From contig JAFIEG010000034.1 in NCBI GenBank assembly GCA_020832665.1, positions 1 through 44,474 on the forward strand: a DNA stretch of 44,474 bases, given 5' to 3'. The notes under the pieces were generated by a model. The model made no database searches. It was not told the DNA's origin and was given only the letters and a program-made list of their open reading frames with translations. Below, in pieces: positions 7,245 through 15,301 of the stretch. The first letter of the stretch is position 1, and each line of letters opens with the position of its first letter. Made by a program: the position numbers and the translations under genes. The stretch comes from Pararhodobacter sp. Lineage in GTDB: Bacteria > Pseudomonadota > Alphaproteobacteria > Rhodobacterales > Rhodobacteraceae.

Positions 7245-9095
7245 ATGGCGCAATCCATCGTCATGGCTGTTCTCATGGTGACGGCAACCGCACTCACCCT
7301 GGCTGGCGTCTTGCTGATCGCGGCCCTTTTCGAACGCCGTCACGGCACCGGGCAGGGTGCGGCAGCCGGGCTGGGCGGCAACCGGGTCGATGCGGTGTTT
7401 CTGTTCGAGGATGGCGCGCTGATTGATGCCAATGAACGCGCCGAGGCGCTGCTGGAACGCCTTGGTGGCGAAACCGCGCCCTGGCCGGCGCTGCGTCGTT
7501 TCCTGCAAACCGGCATGCTCGATATCGACGCGGCGCTTCAACGCCTGCCCGAATCACGCTCGGTCGCGCTTGCCGCCGGCGACGGCTCTGGCCTGGCCAT
7601 GCGTGCCGAATGGCTGTCGGGCAGCCTGCGGTTGACCATCAGCGACAGCGCCGCAGATGAGGGCGGCATCCTTCTTGACCGGCTCAGCTTGCGCGCGATG
7701 GAAGAAGAGCTGGCGCTTCTTCGCCAACTGTCCGAGGTGATGCCGGCCATCGCCTGGCGCGAAGATGCCGAGGGAAAGGTGATCTGGGCCAATCACGCCT
7801 ATCTGCGCAACCTGGCCCCGGCGCGCGGCGGCGATGCCGCCATCGCCTGGCCTCTGCCCGCGCTCTTTTCCGCCGGCGCGGCGGGCTCGACCGCGCGCGC
7901 AACGCTCTCTGGCGAATCGGGGCGCGGCGAATACTGGTTCGACATCATGCGAATTGCCGATGGCGACGGCCAGCTTGCCTTTGCCCTGCCCGCCGACAGC
8001 GCGCATCGCGCTGAGAAGACGCGCCGCGCCTTCGTGCAAACGCTGACCAAGACCTTCGCCACCCTGCCCACCGGGCTGGCGGTCTTCGACCGCGCGCGCC
8101 GGCTGCAGCTCTTCAACCCGGCGTTGGCCGATCTTACCGGGTTGGAACCCGAATTCCTGACCTCGCGGCCGGGGCTGGAGGGCTTTCTCAACCGCCTGCG
8201 CGAGAAGCGCATCCTGCCCGAGCCGCGCGACTTCCGCAGCTGGTCGCGGCGCTTGCTCGAGATCGAGAAAGGCGCCGAAACCAGCGATTTCGAGGAAACC
8301 TGGCTGCTGCCCGGCGGCCAGACCTACCGGGTCTCGGCCAGCCCGCACCCCGATGGCGCGCTCGCCTTCCTGATCGAGGATGTGACCTCCGAGATTCACA
8401 TGTCGCGCAATATCCGCGCCGAGCTGGAAAACTGCCAGAGCGCGCTCAACCTGCTCGACGAGGCGATCGCGCTGTTTTCCCACGAGGGACATCTGGTGCA
8501 TGCCAATGCCGCCTTTTCCGGGCTCTGGACGCTCGAGGGCGAGGATTCCATCGGCGGAGTCAGCCTGTCCGCGGCGCTGGAGGCCTGGCGCGAGGCCAGC
8601 GCCGACCCGGCGCTGTGGGACCGGATCGCCACCATCACCCGCCGCGGCAATGCCGAAATGTCGGTCAGCGGCGAGATGGAACTGGCCGATGGCGAAAGAC
8701 TGCATGTCAAGGCAAGGCGCGCCGGCAACGGCATGGTGATGATCGGCTTCTCACCGGTCGAAGATGCCAGCGGCGCCGAAAAACCGGCCCCTGCAGGGGC
8801 GGCACCTACGGCGATGCTTCAAACCCGGTCAGCAAAACAGCCGCAGGCCGCAAAGGTTGCGCCGCGCGCTGCCGTTGATGGTGCCGATGATATAGGTGGC
8901 ACGGTTTCGGGCATCGGTGACGCTGCACCGGCCGGTGCGGACAGAAAGCACCACGCCAGCCATGCCGAGGGCCCCGCAGATGAAGGCACCAACCGGGCCA
9001 AGGAAGGGCAATCGCCCGGCCTGAACGCCGGAAAGCCCAAGGGCCGGGTTCTTCGCACCCGCCGCGGCGCCCAGGTGGTGCGCGCCAGCGCCTGA
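7245..9095 (+). CDS. Membrane-anchored PAS-domain protein with atypical C-terminus
   Basis: This 616-residue protein starts with a hydrophobic helix (residues about 4-28), so it is probably inner-membrane anchored with a cytosolic body. PAS-like segments are recognisable near residues 163-190 (AIAWREDAEGKVIWANHAYL), 273-305 (GLAVFDRARRLQLFNPAL) and 406-436 (AIALFSHEGHLVHANAAF). A helical linker (EIHMSRNIRAELENCQSALN) separates the last two. No H-box or ATPase boxes follow, so it is not a complete kinase. After about residue 508 the sequence loses PAS character and becomes a Lys/Gln/Thr/Gly-rich, probably disordered tail. That change lies close to a 14-bp palindrome at 8787-8800. Position after regB suggests a role in signalling, but no function is established. 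The tail may come from recombination. Confidence 0.78.
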   Translation: MAQSIVMAVLMVTATALTLAGVLLIAALFERRHGTGQGAAAGLGGNRVDAVFLFEDGALIDANERAEALLERLGGETAPWPALRRFLQTGMLDIDAALQRLPESRSVALAAGDGSGLAMRAEWLSGSLRLTISDSAADEGGILLDRLSLRAMEEELALLRQLSEVMPAIAWREDAEGKVIWANHAYLRNLAPARGGDAAIAWPLPALFSAGAAGSTARATLSGESGRGEYWFDIMRIADGDGQLAFALPADSAHRAEKTRRAFVQTLTKTFATLPTGLAVFDRARRLQLFNPALADLTGLEPEFLTSRPGLEGFLNRLREKRILPEPRDFRSWSRRLLEIEKGAETSDFEETWLLPGGQTYRVSASPHPDGALAFLIEDVTSEIHMSRNIRAELENCQSALNLLDEAIALFSHEGHLVHANAAFSGLWTLEGEDSIGGVSLSAALEAWREASADPALWDRIATITRRGNAEMSVSGEMELADGERLHVKARRAGNGMVMIGFSPVEDASGAEKPAPAGAAPTAMLQTRSAKQPQAAKVAPRAAVDGADDIGGTVSGIGDAAPAGADRKHHASHAEGPADEGTNRAKEGQSPGLNAGKPKGRVLRTRRGAQVVRASA

Positions 9096-9272
9096 TACCG
9101 GTTCGGTTGATTGGATCGCCGGCACGGTCGCGGCGCCCAACCCGCGCAGGGCGGGCGTTCCTCTCGCGCCCAGCGTCACGTCATATGCGTGCTGCCGGCA
9201 CGACAGTGGTTGCTGCGCGTGCTGCAATTGAAGCAATCAGCCGTATCCGATATCAGCGGGCGAAAAGCCGCC

Positions 9273-9593
9273 TCAAAGCGACGACTCGATCCAGCTTGCC
9301 AGCGCCGCCTTGGGCGCCGCGCCCACCTTGTTGGAGATGATCTTGCCGTCGCGCACCAGAAACAGCGCCGGAATGCCGCGAATGCCCATCGCCGCCGTCA
9401 CCTGCGGGTTTTCATCGACATTGACCTTGGCAATCTTCAGCCGCCCCTCGTATTCGGTGGCAAGCTCTTCCAGCGCCGGGCCGATCTGCTTGCACGGGCC
9501 GCACCATTCCGCCCAGAAATCGACAACCACCGGAATGTCGCTCTCGCGCACCTCGGCATCGAAATTGTCATCGGTCACGGCTACGATCGTCAT
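9273..9593 (-). CDS. trxA: Thioredoxin 1
   Basis: This 106-residue cytosolic disulfide reductase has the canonical active site [10 protein letters not shown] and the cis-proline segment [14 protein letters not shown]. Length and composition match TrxA throughout. An AGGAGA Shine-Dalgarno precedes the ATG. It is convergent with the PAS gene, separated by 177 bp in which no feature was recognised, and lies downstream of the flavin reductase gene on the same strand with a 137-bp gap. Confidence 0.97.
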   Translation of the reverse strand: MTIVAVTDDNFDAEVRESDIPVVVDFWAEWCGPCKQIGPALEELATEYEGRLKIAKVNVDENPQVTAAMGIRGIPALFLVRDGKIISNKVGAAPKAALASWIESSL

Positions 9594-9730
9594 CGGCTGT
9601 CTCCTGCGGTGGGGCCAGGGCGGGGCCGGAAGCGGCCGGGACGCTGGCAGAGGTCAGTCCCGTAACTAGGCTTGGCCCGGTGGGCGGTCAACCCCGCCTC
9701 GGGCCGGCCGGCCGGCCCGCGCGGTCAACA

Positions 9731-10372
9731 CTACTTGCTGTCGACTGCGCCCGCCAGATCGGCCCAGACCGGACGGGCGAGCTGGAACATGTCCTGGCTG
9801 CGCGAATACCAGCCCGCGCCATGCATGCGCCCGATCAGCCCCAGCCTGGGTGTATCGACATGGGCGCGCCTTGCATCAAGCACGAAATCATCGGCGATAT
9901 GAATGGCCAGCACCCGGCCGATGACGATGGTCTGGTGCGGCCCGGTCACCACATTAGACAAGGAGACGCATTCGAAACTCACCGGCGAGGCGGCGATGCG
10001 CGGCGGGCGCACATGTTCGCTCGGCGCCGCCTTCAGCCCCGCCAGTTCCATCTCGCTGACATCGGCTGGCGCATCGACGCAGGTGGTGTTCATTGCCTCG
10101 GCCAGCGCCTCGGGCACCAGGTTCACCACGAATTCGCCGCTGGCCATGATGTTGCGCGCCGTGTCCTTGAAGCCACGCTCCGGGTCGGCGAGCAGCCCCA
10201 CCGCCACCGTCGGCGGGGTGTGGCCCATGGCGTTGAAGAAGCTGTAGGGCGCGGCATTGACCACGCCTTCATCCGACAGCGTGGTGATCCATGCGATCGG
10301 CCTCGGGGTAACCGTGGCGGTCATCAGCTTGTAGCTGATCTGCGGCGTTGCCGGGTCGAGATCGAATCGCAT
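9731..10372 (-). CDS. Flavin reductase-like (FMN-binding split barrel) protein
   Basis: This 213-residue protein belongs to the DIM6/NTAB flavin reductase family. Typical blocks are YKLMTATVTPRPIAWITT, NAAPYSFFNAMGHTPPTVAVG, KDTARNI..GEFVVNLV and SEHVRPPRIAASPVSFEC. Members bind FMN and either supply reduced flavin to a monooxygenase or act on other substrates. The open frame continues 37 codons upstream, but ATG 10372 begins the conserved MRFDLDPATP and is preceded by AGGCAGGG. It lies 123 bp downstream of the FAH-family gene on the same strand, so it may be the last gene of the gentisate operon. No oxygenase partner is visible, so its aromatic substrate is unknown. Confidence 0.87.
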   Translation of the reverse strand: MRFDLDPATPQISYKLMTATVTPRPIAWITTLSDEGVVNAAPYSFFNAMGHTPPTVAVGLLADPERGFKDTARNIMASGEFVVNLVPEALAEAMNTTCVDAPADVSEMELAGLKAAPSEHVRPPRIAASPVSFECVSLSNVVTGPHQTIVIGRVLAIHIADDFVLDARRAHVDTPRLGLIGRMHGAGWYSRSQDMFQLARPVWADLAGAVDSK

Positions 10373-10495
10373 GCCTGGGTTTCCCTGCCTTGTCGCGCCT
10401 TCGGGTGAGCTGAAGCGAAGAGATGGCGCATCGGCCGGCGCCGGCAAGGCGCGCCGGCGCACAGCCATTGCGCCGGCGCGCACAGCTTTGACCGT

Positions 10496-11437
10496 TCAGC
10501 CGATGCCGCTTTTCCCGGCGCCGGGGCGCGCATCGATCACCGGGTGGCGCAGCGTGCCGATGCCCTGCACCCCGGCCACCACCACATCGCCCGGCCACAA
10601 CCATTCCTGCGGGTCGCGCCCGGCGCCCACGCCCTCGGGCGTGCCGGTGGCGATGATGTCGCCGGGTTCAAGCGTGATGCCGCGCGTCAGATCGGCGATC
10701 AGCTCATCGATCTTGAACAGCATCTTCGCTGTGTTCGAGCGCTGCTTTTCCACGCCATTCACGCTCAGCCACAGATCCAGCGCCTGCGGATCGCCGATCT
10801 CGTCGGCGGTGACAATGCAGGGGCCGAAGGGGGCGTAGCTGTCCATCCCCTTGGAATAGATCCACTGCCCCGCGCGGCGGTTATCGCGCGCCGAGACATC
10901 GATCATCACCGAATAGCCGAAGACATGCGCCAGCGCGTCCTCGCGCGCAACGCTTGTGGCGGTGGTGCCGATGATGGCTGCGAGTTCCACCTCCCAGTCG
11001 AGCTGCTGGGTAATGTCGCCATCATGGCGGATGGGCTCGTCGGGGCCGACCACCGTGGTGGGGGGTTTGGAAAACACCACCGGCTCGCGCGGCAGATCGG
11101 GCGCGGTATCGAGTGCTTTCGAGCTTTCGGCGACGTGATCGAGATAGTTCAGCCCGATGCCGAAGATGTTCTTGCGTGGGCGCGGAATGGGCGCCATCAG
11201 CCGCACATTGGCCAGCGCCGTGGCGGTGCCGGCGGGGAAATCGCCCTCGCATTCCTCCAGCGCGGCGGCAAGGGCGCTCAGCCCGGGCCGGCCGGCATCG
11301 ATCAGCCCCAGCATGGTGTCGGGGAATTCCTCGCCGAAGCTGTCGCCCAGGGCGGCCACATCGACCACCAGATCGCCGGCAATCACGCCAAGCCGCGCCG
11401 CGCCCTCGACACCGGCGCGATAGGTTACAAGTTTCAT
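10496..11437 (-). CDS. FAH-family hydrolase, probable fumarylpyruvate/maleylpyruvate hydrolase
   Basis: This 313-residue protein belongs to the fumarylacetoacetate hydrolase family. The core begins FGIGLNYLDHVAES. The divalent-metal ligands are in DWEVELAAIIG (two Glu) and GYSVMIDVSARD (Asp). The family hallmark region TLEPGDIIATGTPEGVG follows, then VVVAGVQGIGTLRHPV. Residues 1-90 form the usual small N-terminal domain (MKLVTYRAG). It starts 7 bp after the gentisate dioxygenase stop, so co-translation is likely. That context favours cleavage of the ring-opened product to pyruvate and fumarate or malate. Which isomer is used depends on whether a maleylpyruvate isomerase exists elsewhere; none is in this window. 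Confidence 0.9.
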   Translation of the reverse strand: MKLVTYRAGVEGAARLGVIAGDLVVDVAALGDSFGEEFPDTMLGLIDAGRPGLSALAAALEECEGDFPAGTATALANVRLMAPIPRPRKNIFGIGLNYLDHVAESSKALDTAPDLPREPVVFSKPPTTVVGPDEPIRHDGDITQQLDWEVELAAIIGTTATSVAREDALAHVFGYSVMIDVSARDNRRAGQWIYSKGMDSYAPFGPCIVTADEIGDPQALDLWLSVNGVEKQRSNTAKMLFKIDELIADLTRGITLEPGDIIATGTPEGVGAGRDPQEWLWPGDVVVAGVQGIGTLRHPVIDARPGAGKSGIG

Positions 11438-11444
11438 GTCACTC

Positions 11445-12566
11445 TCACTTCAGGGGTTGGTGGCCGCCGTTTTCGCCAAAGGCCTGTTCGCGGTAAAGCC
11501 CCAGCGAGCGCATCACCGGCAGGTCGTTCAGGCAAAACAGGCAGGCATCGTCGGAATCAGAGGCATTGGCGTGTTCGTGCCATGCCCAGGAGGGCACACA
11601 GAAGATGTCGCGCTCGGACCAGTCGAACCGCTTGCCGTTGATGATGGAATAGCCGCTGCCCTTGGCCACATGGTAAAGATAGCTGCCGGTGTGGCGATGG
11701 GCGCGCGTCTTTTCACCCGGGCGCAACATCTGCATGCTGGCGCCTATCGTCTGCATGACGGGGCCGTTGGTGGCGGGGTTGACATATTCCATCATCACGC
11801 CGTCGAAGGGCGAGCCGTCAGTGCTGGTGGCGCGCTTGGTCAGCGCCTCGTAGGTGGGTTCCCACTCATACTTGAAGAGCGGCGAGTAACCCTTTGTCCA
11901 TTGCTCGCCCGCAGGCGTCAGGCCGGGATTGCCCCAGGTCTTGGTCATGTCGTTGACCTCATAGGCAACGGCCTGCTGCAGATCGGGGTGGACCTCGTAG
12001 AAGTTTGCCTCCAGCGCGTTGACCAGCGGAATGTCCAGCCCGTCTTGCCAGATGCAGGGCGTGCCATCCTCGGCCACGGCGTGTTCGTGCCAGGTTCCGT
12101 TGGGGGTGAGCACGAAATCGTTGCGCCCCAGCGTCATCTTGTGGCCATCGACGATGGTATAGGCGCCCGCGCCCTCCATGATGAAGCGAATGGCGCTGGC
12201 CGAGTGCCGGTGCGCGCTGGCGCGCTCGCCCGGATGCATGACCTGCAGGCCCGCATAGATCCAGCCCACGGCGGCAGCTACATCCTGACGGCCCGGGTTG
12301 TTCAGATAGATCACCCGCCGCCCCGCCTTTTCCGGCGTCACCAGATCGACCGAGCGCAGGACGTGTTCGCGCAGATCATTGTAGCGCCACAGCACCGGCA
12401 CCGATTGCGAGACCGGCTCCCATGGCTCGATCTTGTTGGCCACCGTCCAAAGCGCGCCGGCATCGAATTTCTCAAGCTCTTCGTAATAGGCCACCAGTTC
12501 GGGCGTATCCTCGACATTGGCCCGGCCGGCGACTTCCTCGCGGTACTGGTCATGTCTGCGAGTCAT
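11445..12566 (-). CDS. gtdA: Gentisate 1,2-dioxygenase
   Basis: This 373-residue bicupin Fe(II) ring-cleaving enzyme converts gentisate to maleylpyruvate. The N-terminal cupin carries AHRHSASAIRFIMEG (His119, His121) and TWHEH (His160, His162). The C-terminal cupin also keeps HRHTGSYLYHV (His290, His292) and WHEHAN (His330, His332), so both metal-site motifs look intact, although in this family the N-terminal one is generally the catalytic site. Length is normal for the family. The start is supported by GAAGGA before the ATG and by a sigma70-like promoter 30-58 bp upstream. It heads the operon that continues with the FAH-family hydrolase, and is divergent from a GntR regulator, its likely controller. 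Confidence 0.94.
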   Translation of the reverse strand: MTRRHDQYREEVAGRANVEDTPELVAYYEELEKFDAGALWTVANKIEPWEPVSQSVPVLWRYNDLREHVLRSVDLVTPEKAGRRVIYLNNPGRQDVAAAVGWIYAGLQVMHPGERASAHRHSASAIRFIMEGAGAYTIVDGHKMTLGRNDFVLTPNGTWHEHAVAEDGTPCIWQDGLDIPLVNALEANFYEVHPDLQQAVAYEVNDMTKTWGNPGLTPAGEQWTKGYSPLFKYEWEPTYEALTKRATSTDGSPFDGVMMEYVNPATNGPVMQTIGASMQMLRPGEKTRAHRHTGSYLYHVAKGSGYSIINGKRFDWSERDIFCVPSWAWHEHANASDSDDACLFCLNDLPVMRSLGLYREQAFGENGGHQPLK

Positions 12567-12595
12567 GGCGTCATCCTTCCCGCTGAACTGTGCGC

Positions 12596-12624
12596 AGGAT
12601 AGGCGCGCGTTTTTTCGCTGTAAA
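12596..12624 (-). promoter_or_regulatory. Probable sigma70-type promoter of the gentisate operon
   Basis: On the minus strand TTTACA (complement of 12619-12624) is followed by a 17-nt spacer and TATCCT (complement of 12596-12601). These match the -35 and -10 consensus at 5 of 6 and 4 of 6 positions with ideal spacing. The predicted start of transcription is about 22 nt upstream of the gtdA ATG. The palindrome at 12629-12642 begins 4 bp upstream of the -35 box. Confidence 0.6.
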
Positions 12625-12628
12625 CCGT

Positions 12629-12642
12629 GATTTTCGAAAATC
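12629..12642. promoter_or_regulatory. Perfect 14-bp palindrome, candidate GntR operator
   Basis: GATTTTCGAAAATC is self-complementary. It stands out as AT-rich in very GC-rich DNA, is almost exactly centred between the gtdA and gntR start codons (61-62 bp to each), and abuts the predicted gtdA -35 box. It does not resemble the TGGT-N-ACCA form known for FadR, so assignment to the adjacent GntR/FCD protein rests on position. Confidence 0.6.
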
Positions 12643-12703
12643 TGATTGCGCGGGCGGCGCGCACCGTGGCAGACTGGCCACCAGCGCGAACGGAAACAAC
12701 CCG

Positions 12704-13399
12704 ATGACCCTGGCGGAAAAAGTCTATGTTCTGCTGCGCCGCGACATTGTCAGCGGCGCCTTGCCCGGCGGGCAGCCCCTGCGGCTGGAACCCCTGCGCC
12801 AGCGCTACGGGGCGGGGTTCTCGCCGCTGCGCGAGGCGCTTAACCGGCTGCAGGCTGAAAGGTTGGTGGTGCAGGCGCCCCTGCGCGGTTTTTCCGTGGC
12901 GCCGATTTCGCGCGCCGAAATGTGGGATGCCATCGAAACCCGCATCACCATCGAGGTGGAAGCGTTGCGCCGCGCCATTGCGCGCGGCGATGACGGCTGG
13001 GAGGCGCGCATCGTCGGCGCCTTTCATGCGCTCTCGCGGCAATCGGCGCGCATGGGCCCGCGCGACCAGCCCGGCGGCGAGATACATCAGGCGCTGGAAG
13101 CACGCCACCGGGCCTTTCACCGCGCGCTGATCGATGCCTGCGGCTCGCCGCGGTTGCTGGATTACGCCGAGCGCCTGCATGCCGAGACCGAGCGCTATCG
13201 CCTGCCGGTGCTGGCCGGCGATGGCGCCGGCGCCGCGCGCGACGTGCCCGGCGAGCACCGCGCGCTGATGGAGGCGGCGCTGGCGAGGGGGGCCAATCAG
13301 GCGGCGGCGCTTCTGGCCGCACATTACCGGCGCACCGGCGCGGCGCTCGAGGCGCAGTTCGCCGATAGCCCCGCCCCGGCCAAACCCGAAACGGCCTGA
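12704..13399 (+). CDS. GntR-family regulator, FCD (FadR) subfamily
   Basis: This 231-residue protein has an N-terminal winged helix (LAEKVYVLLRRDIVSGALPG, then SPLREALNRLQAERLVVQAP and RGFSVAPIS). The helical FCD ligand domain follows, with ETRITIEVEALRRAI and HRAFHRALIDACGSPRLLDYAERLH providing Asp/His metal-site candidates. FCD regulators usually respond to carboxylic acids. The frame is open further upstream from 12590, but ATG 12704 gives the conserved start; its Shine-Dalgarno is poor. It is divergent from gtdA and upstream of xsc (123 bp gap, same strand), so it may control the gentisate operon, xsc, or both. The palindrome at 12629 favours the gentisate operon. Confidence 0.9.
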   Translation: MTLAEKVYVLLRRDIVSGALPGGQPLRLEPLRQRYGAGFSPLREALNRLQAERLVVQAPLRGFSVAPISRAEMWDAIETRITIEVEALRRAIARGDDGWEARIVGAFHALSRQSARMGPRDQPGGEIHQALEARHRAFHRALIDACGSPRLLDYAERLHAETERYRLPVLAGDGAGAARDVPGEHRALMEAALARGANQAAALLAAHYRRTGAALEAQFADSPAPAKPETA

Positions 13400-13522
13400 G
13401 CGCAGCGCCGGTGGTGGCATTATCGTCGCTCGTAGACTGGCCCTAAACTTTCTTGCGCCGATCCGCGATGCTGCGGCGAAAGGGCGGCGCGGCCGCCTTC
13501 GTTCATGCAGGGGATCAGCGCG

Positions 13523-15301
13523 ATGAAGATGACCACCGAGGAAGCCTTCGTGAAGGTGTTGCAGCGCAACGGGATCGAGCATGCCTTCGGCATCATCGGC
13601 TCGGCCTTTATGCCGATATCCGATCTGTTCCCGCGCGCCGGCATCACCTTCTGGGACTGCGCGCATGAGGGCGCGGGCGGGATGATGGCCGATGGCTACA
13701 CCCGCGCCAGCGGCAAGATGAGCATGATGATTGCCCAGAACGGCCCCGGCATCACCAATTTCGTCACCGCCGTGAAAACCGCCTACTGGAACCACACGCC
13801 GCTTCTGCTTGTCACCCCGCAGGCGGCGAACAAGTCGATGGGGCAAGGCGGTTTTCAGGAAATCCCGCAAATGGCGCTGTTTGCCGACATGGTTGCCTAT
13901 CAGGAAGAGGTGCGCGACCCCTCGCGCATCGCCGAGGTGCTGCAACGCGTGATCCAGAACGCGCATCGCCGCTCGGCGCCGGCACAGATCAACCTCCCGC
14001 GCGATTACTGGACACAGGTCGTCGATATCGACCTGCCCGAGCCGGTGGATTTCGAGCGCCCGGCGGGCGGCGCGCAATCGCTGTCCGAGGCGGCGAAGCT
14101 GCTGTCCGAGGCGCGCTTTCCGGTCATCCTCAACGGTGCCGGGGTGGTCATCGGCGACGCCATCGGCGAATCGATGGCGCTGGCCGAGCGGCTGGATGCG
14201 CCGGTCTGTGTGGGCTATCAGCACAATGACGCCTTCCCCGGCTCGCATCCGCTCTTTGCCGGGCCGCTGGGCTATAACGGCTCGAAAGCGGCGATGGAGT
14301 TGATCGCCAGGGCCGATGTGGTGCTGTGCCTGGGCACGCGGCTGAACCCGTTTTCCACCCTGCCGGGCTATGGCATCGACTACTGGCCCAAACAGGCGAA
14401 AATCATCCAGGTCGATATCAACCCCGACCGTATCGGGCTGACCAAGAAGGTATCGGTGGGAATCGTCGGCGATGCGAAACAGGTGGCGGCGGGAATTCTG
14501 GCGCAGCTTTCCGACAGCGCCGGCGATGCCGGGCGCGAGGAACGCCGCGCCGAGATCGCGCAGCGCAAATCGGCCTGGGCGCAGGAGCTTTCCAGCATGG
14601 ACCACGAGGATGACGACCCCGGCACCGACTGGAACGCCCGCGCCCGCGCCGACAAGCCCGAATGGATGTCGCCGCGCATGGCCTGGCGCGCGATTCAGGC
14701 GGCGCTGCCGCGCGAGGCGATCATTTCCTCGGATATCGGCAACAACTGTGCCATCGGCAATGCCTATCCCAGCTTCGAGGCGGGGAGGAAATACCTGGCG
14801 CCGGGCCTGTTCGGCCCTTGCGGTTATGGGCTGCCCGCCATCATCGGCGCCAAGATCGGCTGCCCCGATGTGCCGGTGGTGGGCTTTGCCGGCGACGGCG
14901 CCTTCGGCATCGCGGTGACCGAACTGACCGCCATCGGGCGGTCGGAATGGCCGGCGATCACCATGGTGGTGTTCCGAAACTATCAATGGGGCGCCGAGAA
15001 GCGCAATTCGACTCTGTGGTATGATGACAATTTCGTCGGCACCGAGCTGGACGAGCAGGTGAGCTATGCCGGCATCGCCAAGGCCTGCGGGCTGCAGGGC
15101 GTTCAGGCGCACACTATGGACGAGCTGACCGCGGCGCTGAACAAGGCCATCGAGGACCAGATGCAGCATGGTCGCACCACGCTGATCGAGGCGATGATCA
15201 ACCAGGAGTTGGGCGAACCCTTCCGCCGCGACGCGATGAAGAAGCCGGTGGCGGTGGCCGGAATCGACCCCGCCGACATGCGCCCGCAGCGCGGTGCATG
15301 A
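13523..15301 (+). CDS. xsc: Sulfoacetaldehyde acetyltransferase
   Basis: This 592-residue ThDP enzyme converts sulfoacetaldehyde and phosphate to acetyl phosphate and sulfite, the desulfonation step of taurine, isethionate and sulfoacetate degradation. The N-terminus MKMTTEEAFVKVLQ, then HAFGIIGSAFMPISDL, DCAHEGAGGMMADGYTRA and MMIAQNGPGITNFVTAVKTA are near-invariant Xsc blocks. The ThDP/Mg motif GDGAFGIAVTEL begins near residue 457, ending in FRN near 486, followed by YQWGAEKRN. ATG 13523 matches the known Xsc start; an in-frame ATG six codons earlier is less likely. The stop overlaps the start of the exporter gene (ATGA), so the pair is translationally coupled. Upstream genes that would make sulfoacetaldehyde are not in the window. 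Confidence 0.96.
   Translation: MKMTTEEAFVKVLQRNGIEHAFGIIGSAFMPISDLFPRAGITFWDCAHEGAGGMMADGYTRASGKMSMMIAQNGPGITNFVTAVKTAYWNHTPLLLVTPQAANKSMGQGGFQEIPQMALFADMVAYQEEVRDPSRIAEVLQRVIQNAHRRSAPAQINLPRDYWTQVVDIDLPEPVDFERPAGGAQSLSEAAKLLSEARFPVILNGAGVVIGDAIGESMALAERLDAPVCVGYQHNDAFPGSHPLFAGPLGYNGSKAAMELIARADVVLCLGTRLNPFSTLPGYGIDYWPKQAKIIQVDINPDRIGLTKKVSVGIVGDAKQVAAGILAQLSDSAGDAGREERRAEIAQRKSAWAQELSSMDHEDDDPGTDWNARARADKPEWMSPRMAWRAIQAALPREAIISSDIGNNCAIGNAYPSFEAGRKYLAPGLFGPCGYGLPAIIGAKIGCPDVPVVGFAGDGAFGIAVTELTAIGRSEWPAITMVVFRNYQWGAEKRNSTLWYDDNFVGTELDEQVSYAGIAKACGLQGVQAHTMDELTAALNKAIEDQMQHGRTTLIEAMINQELGEPFRRDAMKKPVAVAGIDPADMRPQRGA

Noticed and set aside
12563-15169. 868-codon open frame on the minus strand across gntR and xsc
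   Set aside because: It lies opposite well-supported genes, has no domain, and is His/Gln/Arg/Gly-rich, the usual mirror of GC-rich coding DNA.
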